Shown piece after piece: positions 27,850 through 36,146 of a DNA stretch of 64,000 nt. Below the pieces are notes generated by a model. That model was given only the letters and a program-made list of their open reading frames with translations. It had not been told where the DNA came from and searched no databases. Made by a program: the position numbers and the translations under genes. The stretch spans positions 3,479,627 to 3,543,626 of the forward strand of contig NZ_KB235896.1 of the NCBI RefSeq assembly GCF_000332135.1. Direction: 5' to 3'. The first letter of the stretch is position 1; each line of letters begins with the position of its first letter. This DNA is from Anabaena sp. PCC 7108. GTDB taxonomy: Bacteria; Cyanobacteriota; Cyanobacteriia; Cyanobacteriales; Nostocaceae.

Positions 27850-28999
27850 ATTTCGAGGATAGATGCTTTTTATTACTCTGAATAGCTTTTTCATAAGCCT
27901 TGGCAATTTTCTCTCCTGCACTTTCCCATGTATATGCCTGTACTTTTTGTCTAGCTGCTTCCCCAAGAGAACGCGCTAGAGTTTGATTTTCAACTAAATG
28001 ATCTAAAGATTGGGTAAGAGATTCAACATCACCAACTGAAACTGTAATACCATTAATGCCATTCTCAATAAAATCAGCCATGCCACAGATATTAGTTGTC
28101 ACAATGGCCAATCCCATAGCAGCAGCTTCAAACATTGTCAATGGCTGACCTTCAAAATAGGAAGGTAATACTAATATTGAATGCTGACGGTAAATCTCAA
28201 TTAGTTCTTCATTATTTGATATTTTTGGGATTATCTGGATTCGAGAACGGATATCTTCAGCAAAATCTGCTAAAACAGTATCAGCATCAAAACCACAACC
28301 AGCAATAGTAAACTGAAGCGATGGATGATGTTGCATAACCTGGCTTATAGCTGGAACTAAATCCAATGTGCCTTTTCGTAACACCCAACTTCCCAAAAAC
28401 AAGATTCCTGAGCGAGATAGACTGGCTGGTGCTAAAATTTCACCTGCGAGCAAAAACTGTGATTCAACACCATTATTAACTTGAGTAATCCTGTTTTTAT
28501 CCACACCAATTTGTTGTAGATAACCATTATCCTCTGAATTTAAACAAATCACATGATCGCAATTTTGCAACCCATACATTGCCTGTAAAACCGTTAACCG
28601 TAAGAAGCGAAGGGAGAGAGAAACAGGAAGACATTTCTGCCGTCTATAAGCTAGTTCCGCTAATTGGTTACGTTTTTCCAAACCATGTGAAAATAATACT
28701 ACAGGTGGTAGATTCTGATTAATTTTACGATTGAAACAGTAAGGAGCTGCCAGAGGTTCATGAATCTCGACAACATCATACTGTTTGCCTTTCTGAGCTA
28801 GGCTGTAAATTAATTCTGGTATTTGTAGTGGCACAGTGAATCGCTTCGGAATAACAGATGCCCTTAACTGCCAGTATTCGCCGAATATATAATCAACTTG
28901 ATGACCCATAGTTATTAGCGTATCCCCAGTGCAGTACATTGCACGAGACATACCACCTGTTCGATTATTAGAAGCAGTACTTATCCGTAAAATTCGCAT
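27833..28999 (-). CDS. Glycosyltransferase family 4-like with MITE-derived C-terminus
   Basis: A 388-residue GT-B protein with start RISTASNNRTGGMSRAMY, second-domain start GILFLGSWVLRKGTLDLVPA and FEGQPLTMFEAAAMGLAIVT with the E-x7-E pair. The last residues KLGLTH and the TGA stop are read from the terminal repeat of the MITE at 27650-27849. Without the insertion the frame would run on as KYIFLVVKL before a TAA. The change affects only the tail, so the enzyme may still be active. It is the last gene of the reverse-strand set 27833-33790. Confidence 0.9.
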   Translation of the reverse strand: MRILRISTASNNRTGGMSRAMYCTGDTLITMGHQVDYIFGEYWQLRASVIPKRFTVPLQIPELIYSLAQKGKQYDVVEIHEPLAAPYCFNRKINQNLPPVVLFSHGLEKRNQLAELAYRRQKCLPVSLSLRFLRLTVLQAMYGLQNCDHVICLNSEDNGYLQQIGVDKNRITQVNNGVESQFLLAGEILAPASLSRSGILFLGSWVLRKGTLDLVPAISQVMQHHPSLQFTIAGCGFDADTVLADFAEDIRSRIQIIPKISNNEELIEIYRQHSILVLPSYFEGQPLTMFEAAAMGLAIVTTNICGMADFIENGINGITVSVGDVESLTQSLDHLVENQTLARSLGEAARQKVQAYTWESAGEKIAKAYEKAIQSNKKHLSSKLGLTH

Positions 29000-29052
29000 T
29001 TATGATGATAGCAAAGGCTAAATTTTAGTTGCTACTGACAGAGAATATGCAG

Positions 29053-30210
29053 TTATTCCCTGGTAGTTTTGTTAACTGTTCTTTTAGATTCCAGACAGCG
29101 CAGGTAAGTTTCACTGGTGATTTGGGCAATATGCTGCCAGGAAAACTTTTGAGATTGCTGTTTAGCCCACAGACGAGCAACTTGAAGTTTTTCTTGATTA
29201 TGTAACAAATTGATTACTTTGTCACTCATGCCTTTGATATCTCCTCTAGGCACTAAATACTCAGGTGGTAGCATCATTGGTGGACCAGGAACATCATAAG
29301 CAATCACAGGAATAGAAGCAGCAAGCATTTCTAAAACTCCAAATCCAAAGCCTTCCAAATATGAAGGAAAAATTCCTACGGAGCAAGTAGCAAGTAGCTT
29401 GGGTAGTTCTTCTGAATCAAAGTTAGATATAACTTCAATTTTGTTCCTCAGTCTCTGATGAAAATGTCCTAAAACTTCTTTTTCTGTTTTGTAGCGTCCA
29501 CCCATTAAACGAAATTTTACGTTGGGAATTACTTCTGAAATATACTGCACAATTTTAGGAAAATCATTAGAGCCTTTGCGGGGGTCGAATGTGCCAATAA
29601 AAGCTACAGTAGGTTTAACAGGAGACAAGCTGGAAATATTATCGAACAAAAGCCTTCTACTTTGACTAATACCATAAGGAATTACAGATATCTTGTCAGC
29701 TGGTATTCCTCGTCTGATTAATTCTGTTTTATCATCATCATTACTCACATTAACGAGATCAGCTTCTCGAATAGTCAGTGTGGCATCCCTAATCCAGTTC
29801 TGAACCTGAGCTTTTCTTGAGGCTCTTTTTATGAGATTAGCAATCTTGCCCTTCAAATTATTGGGGATGGGAATAGTAAGGGTTTCATAATGATGTACCA
29901 GTAAAACTGATCTAGCAACAAATAGAGTTGAATTAATAAATTCATCTCTTGAATAAGGAAGATAGACATGATCATAGTCTATGACATCATATTCTGAAGC
30001 ATATTCATGCAAATAATTCTTTAAAGATTGAGAATAAATTTGTTGATACTTGATTCCGGTATAACTTAATATATCCGGGCAAATATCTGTTGGACTTAAT
30101 AACTTACATAGCCAGCCTAGTTCTTGCAGTTCTTCTATCAATTCTATTAAGACTTTTGACATTCCTAATTCTTTAGAAGGAACTATTGGACTACAAAAAA
30201 GTATTTTCAT
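29053..30210 (-). CDS. Glycosyltransferase family 4-like
   Basis: The 385-residue protein begins MKILFCSPIVPSKELGMSKV. It has the second-domain start TVAFIGTFDPRKGSNDFPKI and LEGFGFGVLEMLAASIPVIA, containing E-x7-E, followed by DVPGPPMML. It lies 10 bases downstream of the glycosyltransferase 30221-31402 on the same strand, consistent with an operon. Confidence 0.9.
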   Translation of the reverse strand: MKILFCSPIVPSKELGMSKVLIELIEELQELGWLCKLLSPTDICPDILSYTGIKYQQIYSQSLKNYLHEYASEYDVIDYDHVYLPYSRDEFINSTLFVARSVLLVHHYETLTIPIPNNLKGKIANLIKRASRKAQVQNWIRDATLTIREADLVNVSNDDDKTELIRRGIPADKISVIPYGISQSRRLLFDNISSLSPVKPTVAFIGTFDPRKGSNDFPKIVQYISEVIPNVKFRLMGGRYKTEKEVLGHFHQRLRNKIEVISNFDSEELPKLLATCSVGIFPSYLEGFGFGVLEMLAASIPVIAYDVPGPPMMLPPEYLVPRGDIKGMSDKVINLLHNQEKLQVARLWAKQQSQKFSWQHIAQITSETYLRCLESKRTVNKTTRE

Positions 30211-30220
30211 TAACTGCCTC

Positions 30221-31402
30221 TTAAGAATTTTTTGTCTGACTAAGTTCTAATAAGGTATTCTCTAAACAAGTTAATACTACTTCACTTCTCCAATTTCTAG
30301 CTTTGTTTATGGCATTTTTAGATAAATATTGCCAAGTTTGACGATTAGTATAAATTTGGGCGATCGCATCTGCAAAAGCCTTGCTAGTCAGTTCCTTAAC
30401 CAGTAATCCATCAACTTCATTTTCAATAATTTCTGCTGGTCCACCTGAATCATGACAAATACAGGGTGTTCCCATAGACATAGCCTCAACTATACTACGG
30501 CCATAAGGTTCACCCAAAGAAGTTGAAATTAGCAAATCTGCATTTTGTAGATAGTTATAAACTTCGTTATTAGGAACTTTTCCTTGTAGATATATAGTAT
30601 CCTCCAATTTCTCGGAAGTACGAAAAGCTTCTATATTTGAACGCTCGGAACCATCTCCTAAAAGTGTTGCTTTGACATTAATTCCATGATCACGCAGAAG
30701 CTTAACTGCTTGACAAAAGATTAAAGGATTTTTATTTGGCAGTAAGTTGGCAACAAATAATAGGTGAAAAGGTAATGATTTATCAGTAATTTCCCTAATT
30801 GAAGGGAGATCGGAAATAGGAGGATCTACAATAACTGGTAAGCATAATACTTTAGCTTGGGGAAACTGATTTTGAATAGATTCAGCGTGTTTACTCGTCG
30901 CACAAATAATCAGAGAAGCAGCCTGTAATGTTCGATGCCATCCTTGTTCGGCTAAAGGCCGAACAAATTTTTCTATACCAATGCCAAATCTTGGTTTAGC
31001 CCTCATTGCCTCATTTTCTGGCCAGTTATAAAATAGGGGTCCAACTACCAAAGGTTTACCCAGAGTTTTAGGTACTGTCGGACAACCTGTTCCATAAGGG
31101 TGCATTCGCCACACAATATCAATATCATGTTTATGGCTTAAATTCTCCAACCAATTATCGGCTCTCCAGGAATGCTCCCAAAAAGCCAAGGAGTCAAAAG
31201 GGACACGATGTCTTCCACCTGGTTGAACCTGTAAATGAGGATCTTCCTGGGATATGGCAGCATAGTTTGTGTAAGCAAAAATATCATGGTTGCGTCTAGC
31301 TAATCCGTTCAATAAAGAGAAGCAAATTAGACCATCGCCGTGAGATTCGTAGTTAGTTAAGTACTCTGAAGCTGAATGCACAAATATTGATAAACTTTTC
31401 AT
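30221..31402 (-). CDS. Glycosyltransferase family 4-like
   Basis: A 393-residue enzyme. The second domain starts HLLFVANLLPNKNPLIFCQA, and the motif GEPYGRSIVEAMSMGTPCIC has E-x7-E, then DSGGPAEIIENEVDGLLV. The N-terminal half lacks the usual GG loop and instead reads SASEYLTNYESHGDGLICFS. Upstream on the same strand are the decayed methyltransferase fragments and the FkbM gene. Confidence 0.9.
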   Translation of the reverse strand: MKSLSIFVHSASEYLTNYESHGDGLICFSLLNGLARRNHDIFAYTNYAAISQEDPHLQVQPGGRHRVPFDSLAFWEHSWRADNWLENLSHKHDIDIVWRMHPYGTGCPTVPKTLGKPLVVGPLFYNWPENEAMRAKPRFGIGIEKFVRPLAEQGWHRTLQAASLIICATSKHAESIQNQFPQAKVLCLPVIVDPPISDLPSIREITDKSLPFHLLFVANLLPNKNPLIFCQAVKLLRDHGINVKATLLGDGSERSNIEAFRTSEKLEDTIYLQGKVPNNEVYNYLQNADLLISTSLGEPYGRSIVEAMSMGTPCICHDSGGPAEIIENEVDGLLVKELTSKAFADAIAQIYTNRQTWQYLSKNAINKARNWRSEVVLTCLENTLLELSQTKNS

Positions 31403-31417
31403 AACCTAATTCTTTTT

Positions 31418-31590
31418 TGTAATTTTATGATCAATGAAAGTCCAGATTTAGCTACTAGTTCATATCCATATTTACCTAACTAATCAATAAGTTCTAAACT
31501 TTCAAATTCTTTTAGAGTAATATCATATTTTTCAACAATACATTCGCCAATTTGCCAAAAATAAGGCTGAACACCAATGCAATCGTTACG
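31418..31590 (-). pseudogene. Decayed C-terminal fragment of an FkbM-type methyltransferase
   Basis: The reverse strand reads KYDITLKEFESLELID, a stop, then LGKYGYELVAKSGLSLIIKL. This matches the C-terminus of the intact FkbM gene at 31812-32528, which reads HDISLKEIENLKIINYLGKY and then GYEIVGKCGPSLIMKL. A tyrosine codon of the intact copy is a TAG stop here. Upstream sequence QPYFWQIGECIV has no counterpart in the intact gene, so this fragment probably came from a related but different methyltransferase. Confidence 0.8.
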
Positions 31591-31614
31591 ATATCAATAG
31601 GGTTTTAGAGAGTT

Positions 31615-31857
31615 TTAGGGTTTGAGCGAAGGGATTGTTTCAAACACTTTAATTTTCGGCTTGTATATTTCCATGATACCGGGAGCGCCATCGATATTAA
31701 TTTCTTGCCCGTCTTTGCAATAGAAATGATGAGTATTAGAATCATAAACTGGATGGTGAGCGCTAATATCTATATAAAATCCTCTCGTCAAAATAAAATA
31801 GATAGCTTTGTTTAACTCATGAGAGTTTGTAATTTCATAATCAAAGATGGTCCACAT
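31615..31857 (-). pseudogene. Internally deleted FkbM-type methyltransferase fragment
   Basis: The 80-codon frame contains RGFYIDISAHHPVYDSNTHH and INIDGAPGIMEI, a near copy of residues 50-90 of the intact FkbM protein, then jumps straight to YKPKIKVFE. In the intact gene these parts are about 110 codons apart. Both junction sites in the intact gene contain GGAAATAT, so the deletion probably happened between short direct repeats. The first about 17 codons of the frame overlap the end of the intact gene in another frame and are not homologous. The SAM-binding half is therefore incomplete and the fragment is not functional. Confidence 0.85.
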
Positions 31858-32528
31858 TTCCCTACTATTTCATATCCATATTTACCTAAATAATTAATAA
31901 TTTTTAAATTTTCAATTTCTTTTAGAGAAATATCATGTTTTTCAAAGATTATAATTTTCGGCTTGTATATTTCCCAATTATTAGACATAAGAATTGCTTC
32001 ATCCATACCTTCTATATCAACACTCATTAAATCAATATTAGTTCCTTTTGGCAAGTATAAATCTAAAACTTCTTCAAGTGTACTTGTTGTCAAAGTCTTT
32101 TTTTCAACTAATTTTACTCCCATAGATAAAGCTTTGTCAGCCATCTCTTGATCAAAAGTATTATATGCAGCCTGATCAAATAAATAAAAAACTACGGGTT
32201 CTAATTTTTTTTCTGGATGCAATAAAAGCTCTAAATTTATATCTCTTGGTCGTAAAGCTTGGAATATTTCCATGATACCGGGAGCGCCATCAATATTAAT
32301 TCCTTGCCAGCCTTTGCAATAGAAGTGATGAGTATTAGAATAATAAACTGGATGGTGAGCGCCAATGTCTATATAAAATCCTTTCTTAATATCATTAGTT
32401 AAAAATCTCACAACCATGTCTTCGCCAAATTGAGAATGAGAATGATAAAAGCTTGGATAGACATTAGCTTTAAGTCTAGCCCAAACGGTAAACTTCAATT
32501 TAATCAGAAATTTCTCTAAAATATTCAT
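31812..32528 (-). CDS. FkbM family SAM-dependent methyltransferase
   Basis: The 238-residue protein carries FYIDIGAHHPVYYSNTHHFY, the FkbM form of motif I, and INIDGAPGIMEIFQALRPRD. Later IDLMSVDIEGMDEAILMSNN provides the conserved DIEG segment, and PKIIIFEKHD follows. FkbM enzymes O-methylate sugars or polyketides; here a sugar of the polysaccharide is likely. Its start overlaps the stop of the flippase gene by four bases, so both are coupled. Two decayed relatives lie just downstream. Confidence 0.9.
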   Translation of the reverse strand: MNILEKFLIKLKFTVWARLKANVYPSFYHSHSQFGEDMVVRFLTNDIKKGFYIDIGAHHPVYYSNTHHFYCKGWQGINIDGAPGIMEIFQALRPRDINLELLLHPEKKLEPVVFYLFDQAAYNTFDQEMADKALSMGVKLVEKKTLTTSTLEEVLDLYLPKGTNIDLMSVDIEGMDEAILMSNNWEIYKPKIIIFEKHDISLKEIENLKIINYLGKYGYEIVGKCGPSLIMKLQTLMS

Positions 32529-33790
32529 ATATTTAGGCTAGTATTCTTTAAACCTTTATAAGTCATGTATGAATTTAATATAATCCCTGGAATCAAAGGA
32601 ACCATTCCGAATATAATTGCTCCTTTAAGTGTAGATACATTTACCAATATAACTGCAAATATTTGTGCCATAAGTGTTCCAGGTATCTGTAACCAGACAA
32701 GATCAAGCCATGCTTTAGAAGCATTGAGAGACCACATAGTATTAACAACAAAAAACAATCCTGAACTGACTATGACTAAAATTAATTCTGACTGTAAATG
32801 TGCATATTTAGAGCCTAGTATCCATAGAAATTGACTAGGAAAAAGTGCTGATAAACCTACTAAAGCTGCTGAAAATATACACATTGTGCAGATGATTTGA
32901 CAATAGCGACGGAAGAGAAGCTTTGGAGACTGACAGCGAGCAAAGCTTGGTAGTACAATGCCATTCATAACTGAGCTAATAACTGCAAAAATAACCGATA
33001 AACGCCCTAAGGCTCCAATTTCAGCCACAGTTTCGACACTGCCAAAAATACTCAGCAACCAGACGGTAATTTGTCCTTGGAAACAGTAAAATATTGTATT
33101 AGGTGCTGATTTTTGAATAATTTTAGTAATTTCTGTCTTATCTTCTTCATTCAATGGGGCTTTCCTATCAATATTATCAATTACTAAATTTCCTAGAACT
33201 AATCGCTGTATTCCTAATGCCATTGAGGCCGCAGATGTGACTACAAATGTGTTAAAAAATGTTAGATAAGAAAGCCCCAATAAGACTATTCTAGAAATAT
33301 TCAACGTTAAATCCAGTTTCTGAATTCGACTAACTTGTGAATGAAGACGGGGTACAATATTCAGCACACCAATAGTCAATTGAAAATAAAGTCCTACCAG
33401 TATCGTAATTGTAATTAGAACAGCATACGGCAGGGAAGCTCCATTTTTGAATAGCATCCAGATCGAAATTGGTGTTACAAATGCAATGGAAACAGCAGCT
33501 AGATAATAGCGAAGATGTAAAGCTGTATTGATTAGCTGTCCAAAGCGATACCTATCTTGCCACACTTTACCACCAATTGCTGATAGTCCAATGCTGATGC
33601 CCATATCAGCTAATAAGGTCATTGTTCCTTGCATTGTAGTAGCAATGGTGTAGTAAGCATATTCTTTCTGATTTAGGGTGCGAACTATAAAGATTCCACT
33701 AGATACACTCAAAGCTTGAACTAAAATTTCAATAGAGACAAACTTACTAAGTACTTTAGTCCAATGAACAAAATTGGCAGGTAGAGACAT
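32525..33790 (-). CDS. Polysaccharide flippase-like membrane protein (Wzx/MATE-type)
   Basis: A 421-residue protein with about twelve hydrophobic helices. The N-terminal region VSSGIFIVRTLNQKEYAYYT has the RxL-x-x-x-EYA pattern of polysaccharide transporter (PST/Wzx) proteins. It should move lipid-linked repeat units across the inner membrane for the Wzy-like polymerase. It is the first gene of the reverse-strand operon running down to 27833, and its promoter should lie in 33791-34006. Confidence 0.85.
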   Translation of the reverse strand: MSLPANFVHWTKVLSKFVSIEILVQALSVSSGIFIVRTLNQKEYAYYTIATTMQGTMTLLADMGISIGLSAIGGKVWQDRYRFGQLINTALHLRYYLAAVSIAFVTPISIWMLFKNGASLPYAVLITITILVGLYFQLTIGVLNIVPRLHSQVSRIQKLDLTLNISRIVLLGLSYLTFFNTFVVTSAASMALGIQRLVLGNLVIDNIDRKAPLNEEDKTEITKIIQKSAPNTIFYCFQGQITVWLLSIFGSVETVAEIGALGRLSVIFAVISSVMNGIVLPSFARCQSPKLLFRRYCQIICTMCIFSAALVGLSALFPSQFLWILGSKYAHLQSELILVIVSSGLFFVVNTMWSLNASKAWLDLVWLQIPGTLMAQIFAVILVNVSTLKGAIIFGMVPLIPGIILNSYMTYKGLKNTSLNI

Positions 33791-34006
33791 ATATATTTAC
33801 TCGTCTCTTCTTATTAGTAGACAGTCAATTTTCATTTAGATAAATCCACAAACTCCGTGCAGTATTACTCTAACTAAGGTTAAAGTACTTCCTTATACTT
33901 GTCAATCCGTTAATTTTACTATTTTTTTAAGGATCTGCATAAGTTTCTATAGAAGAGATGTCTGCACAAATCAAAATAATCCTGTCTACTAAAAGGTTCA
34001 AATTAA

Positions 34007-35440
34007 TTAAGCGGGTTTCCAAGTACCGTGAAAGCTGTGGGGAATAACGCTGGGTAATCGGAGTTTACAAACTGGTTCATCGTTCAAGTGTTGGCTCTCA
34101 AATATCCAAACCTCGCTACTATTAGTATTACCATCGTAAACTACTGTTAAAATCCAACTTTGCTCAGGGTTTTGATTGTCTTGTGCTGGGAGAGGTTCAC
34201 AAGGATAGCGATTTTCGCCCAAGTCTGCTTCTGACAAAGTTCCAGTTTGATGATCAAAACCAGCAATACCATTTAATATTTCTCCTTCAACATCTGTTCC
34301 TTCCCGAAAAATAGACATATAGCTATAACGAGAGAACTTACCAACATTTTGTGGTGGAACATTAGGAAATTCACAAGTTCTATTTAACAGAGTTTCAATT
34401 CCCGTTACTTTCCCTGTTTGCGGATTAAGTTGTACACGCGTAAAGGTAGTTTTAGCAACTGTTTGAGTTTTTCCAGTCGCTACTTCTCTCAAAAATTCAT
34501 TAGTTTGAAAATCTGCATATTTAGCAAAATCTACAATTACAGTACCGCTATCATCAACATAACCATTACCAAAATGCCATTGAAACCAAGGTTCTGTAAT
34601 TCCTTCACTTACTAAAGATAAAGTTTCTCTGTCAATTACTAAAATCTTAGTTCCTTTTTGTGGCAACCATTGCAGCGAATCACTGTAACTACTAATTCCC
34701 AACAAAACAGGCCAAACATTTAAATGTACAGCAGGAGGAAAAAATATTAAATATTGTCCTGCTAACACAAAATCATGGATGACGGGAAAACCTGATAATG
34801 TCAATTTTGCTGTTTTCAAAACTTTGCCAGTAAAGTCACTTTTGTAGAGACTTAATATCGCATTTGCTCCCGGACTTACACCAAAATTAAAAATTTCCCC
34901 CGTTGCATAATCAACTTTAGGATGTGCAGAATAAGGTTGTTTTTTTTCCAACCCATCTAAATTATCTAAACCTTTGGTTTCTAAAGTTTGCAAATCTAAC
35001 GCATAAGGATTATCACCTTCCCATAGTGCCAGTAATTTATCAGGTAATGCTAAAACAGAAGTATTTGCAGCGTGTTTAACAGGTTTTTGCCATTGATTCC
35101 AAATGGGACCCGGTGCAGTCATGCCATAATTACCATACAGAAATTTACCCGCAGCAGTTTCTTCTTGATAACCAGCAGTCTGCACATAGCGATAAACACC
35201 AGTCGCACCAGTATCAGTAAAATCGACGGCTAAAATTGCCCCATCTCCATCAAACCAATGTCCTACTGAAACACCGCCCCGTTGCAATCTAGCTGCACCA
35301 TTACGGTAAAGTGTACCTCGCAAACCATCAGGAATTTTACCAGCAATAACAGGTAATTGAGTGGGAGGAAATTCTGTTGCTGGTTGGGATATAGCTTTTG
35401 ACCAAGTTTTTTTGTTTGACTTTTTATCAATTGTTTGCAT
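34007..35440 (-). CDS. Carotenoid oxygenase (RPE65/apocarotenoid oxygenase family)
   Basis: At 477 residues this has normal family length. Four iron-binding histidines are expected in AHPKVD, VIHDFV, WHFGNGY and the C-terminal HSFHGTW. The start TQLPVIAGKIPDGLRGTLYR and GHWFDGDGAILAVDF are signatures of the seven-bladed propeller family. It uses non-haem iron and oxygen to cleave carotenoids or apocarotenoids. Length and sequence resemble cyanobacterial apocarotenoid-15,15'-oxygenase, but the exact cleavage site cannot be told. It stands between the polysaccharide locus and a restriction-modification pair without evident linkage to either. Confidence 0.92.
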   Translation of the reverse strand: MQTIDKKSNKKTWSKAISQPATEFPPTQLPVIAGKIPDGLRGTLYRNGAARLQRGGVSVGHWFDGDGAILAVDFTDTGATGVYRYVQTAGYQEETAAGKFLYGNYGMTAPGPIWNQWQKPVKHAANTSVLALPDKLLALWEGDNPYALDLQTLETKGLDNLDGLEKKQPYSAHPKVDYATGEIFNFGVSPGANAILSLYKSDFTGKVLKTAKLTLSGFPVIHDFVLAGQYLIFFPPAVHLNVWPVLLGISSYSDSLQWLPQKGTKILVIDRETLSLVSEGITEPWFQWHFGNGYVDDSGTVIVDFAKYADFQTNEFLREVATGKTQTVAKTTFTRVQLNPQTGKVTGIETLLNRTCEFPNVPPQNVGKFSRYSYMSIFREGTDVEGEILNGIAGFDHQTGTLSEADLGENRYPCEPLPAQDNQNPEQSWILTVVYDGNTNSSEVWIFESQHLNDEPVCKLRLPSVIPHSFHGTWKPA

Positions 35441-35491
35441 AGTTCTAAATTAGAGATTTGTGAGAAATTCTTTAACAGTAAGTTTCTATCT

Positions 35492-36124
35492 TTATTTATC
35501 TAAACACGGACATCCTAAATGCACACACAACTTTTGACCATGTTGAGTTACCTGTGGCTGTAGATTAGAAATAGTGATGGGATTAGGAGGTAAGGCTGTA
35601 GCAAAGGATCTGCCTGAGTGTATTTCATCCCATAAAGATCGCATTTGTAAGCTCCGTCCTTTACCGGGTGCATGAATGCCAAAGCCAGAAATGATACTGC
35701 ACCAAACAGGACGAAAATGTCGAATCAGCACAGACTCACCCCAAGCAACTAAATCCACAGCCATTGCTACTACGGTAAAGTAAAAATCTGCGACATCAAG
35801 ATTGTTAGCTTGGCAAATAGAATTTCTATGTTCTCTTAAACGACCAATTAAACCGCCTGTAATAGTTCCTGTTCCAGTCCGCTTCCCTGGATTTTCTGCT
35901 TTGCCAATATAAATTGGCAGACAACAAGAATTTTGATTAGCGTAAGTTATAGCTGAGTAAAGCGGAAATTCTCCCCTGTAATAAAGTAAATAGACACCAA
36001 CATAGCCAGCTAACTCTTCTTTGACTTCTTCCAGTTCACTGAGAGGATAACAATGCTGTCTAGCTTGAAACTCAATTAACTGGTCACGTAGTGTTGGAGG
36101 TGCTTGAAAAACTTCTAATGGCAT
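35492..36124 (-). CDS. Eco29kI-like GIY-YIG restriction endonuclease
   Basis: The 210-residue protein has the GIY-YIG-type core: GVYLLYYRG (about residues 42-50), then LPIYIGKAENPGKRTG, then GLIGRLREHRNSI. Further on, WGESVLIRHFRPVW has the catalytic glutamate and GFGIHAPGKGRSLQMRSLWD is a family-specific segment. This arrangement matches Eco29kI-type type II enzymes, whose known members cut CCGCGG. It lies 22 bases downstream of a C5-cytosine methyltransferase on the same strand, forming an R-M pair. The target site is inferred only from the family. Confidence 0.8.
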   Translation of the reverse strand: MPLEVFQAPPTLRDQLIEFQARQHCYPLSELEEVKEELAGYVGVYLLYYRGEFPLYSAITYANQNSCCLPIYIGKAENPGKRTGTGTITGGLIGRLREHRNSICQANNLDVADFYFTVVAMAVDLVAWGESVLIRHFRPVWCSIISGFGIHAPGKGRSLQMRSLWDEIHSGRSFATALPPNPITISNLQPQVTQHGQKLCVHLGCPCLDK

Positions 36125-36146
36125 GAAAAATTGTAACTATAAATAA

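Noticed and set aside
9230..33790. A PEP-CTERM cargo protein for the exosortase
   Set aside because: No translated frame here ends with a PEP motif, hydrophobic helix and basic tail.
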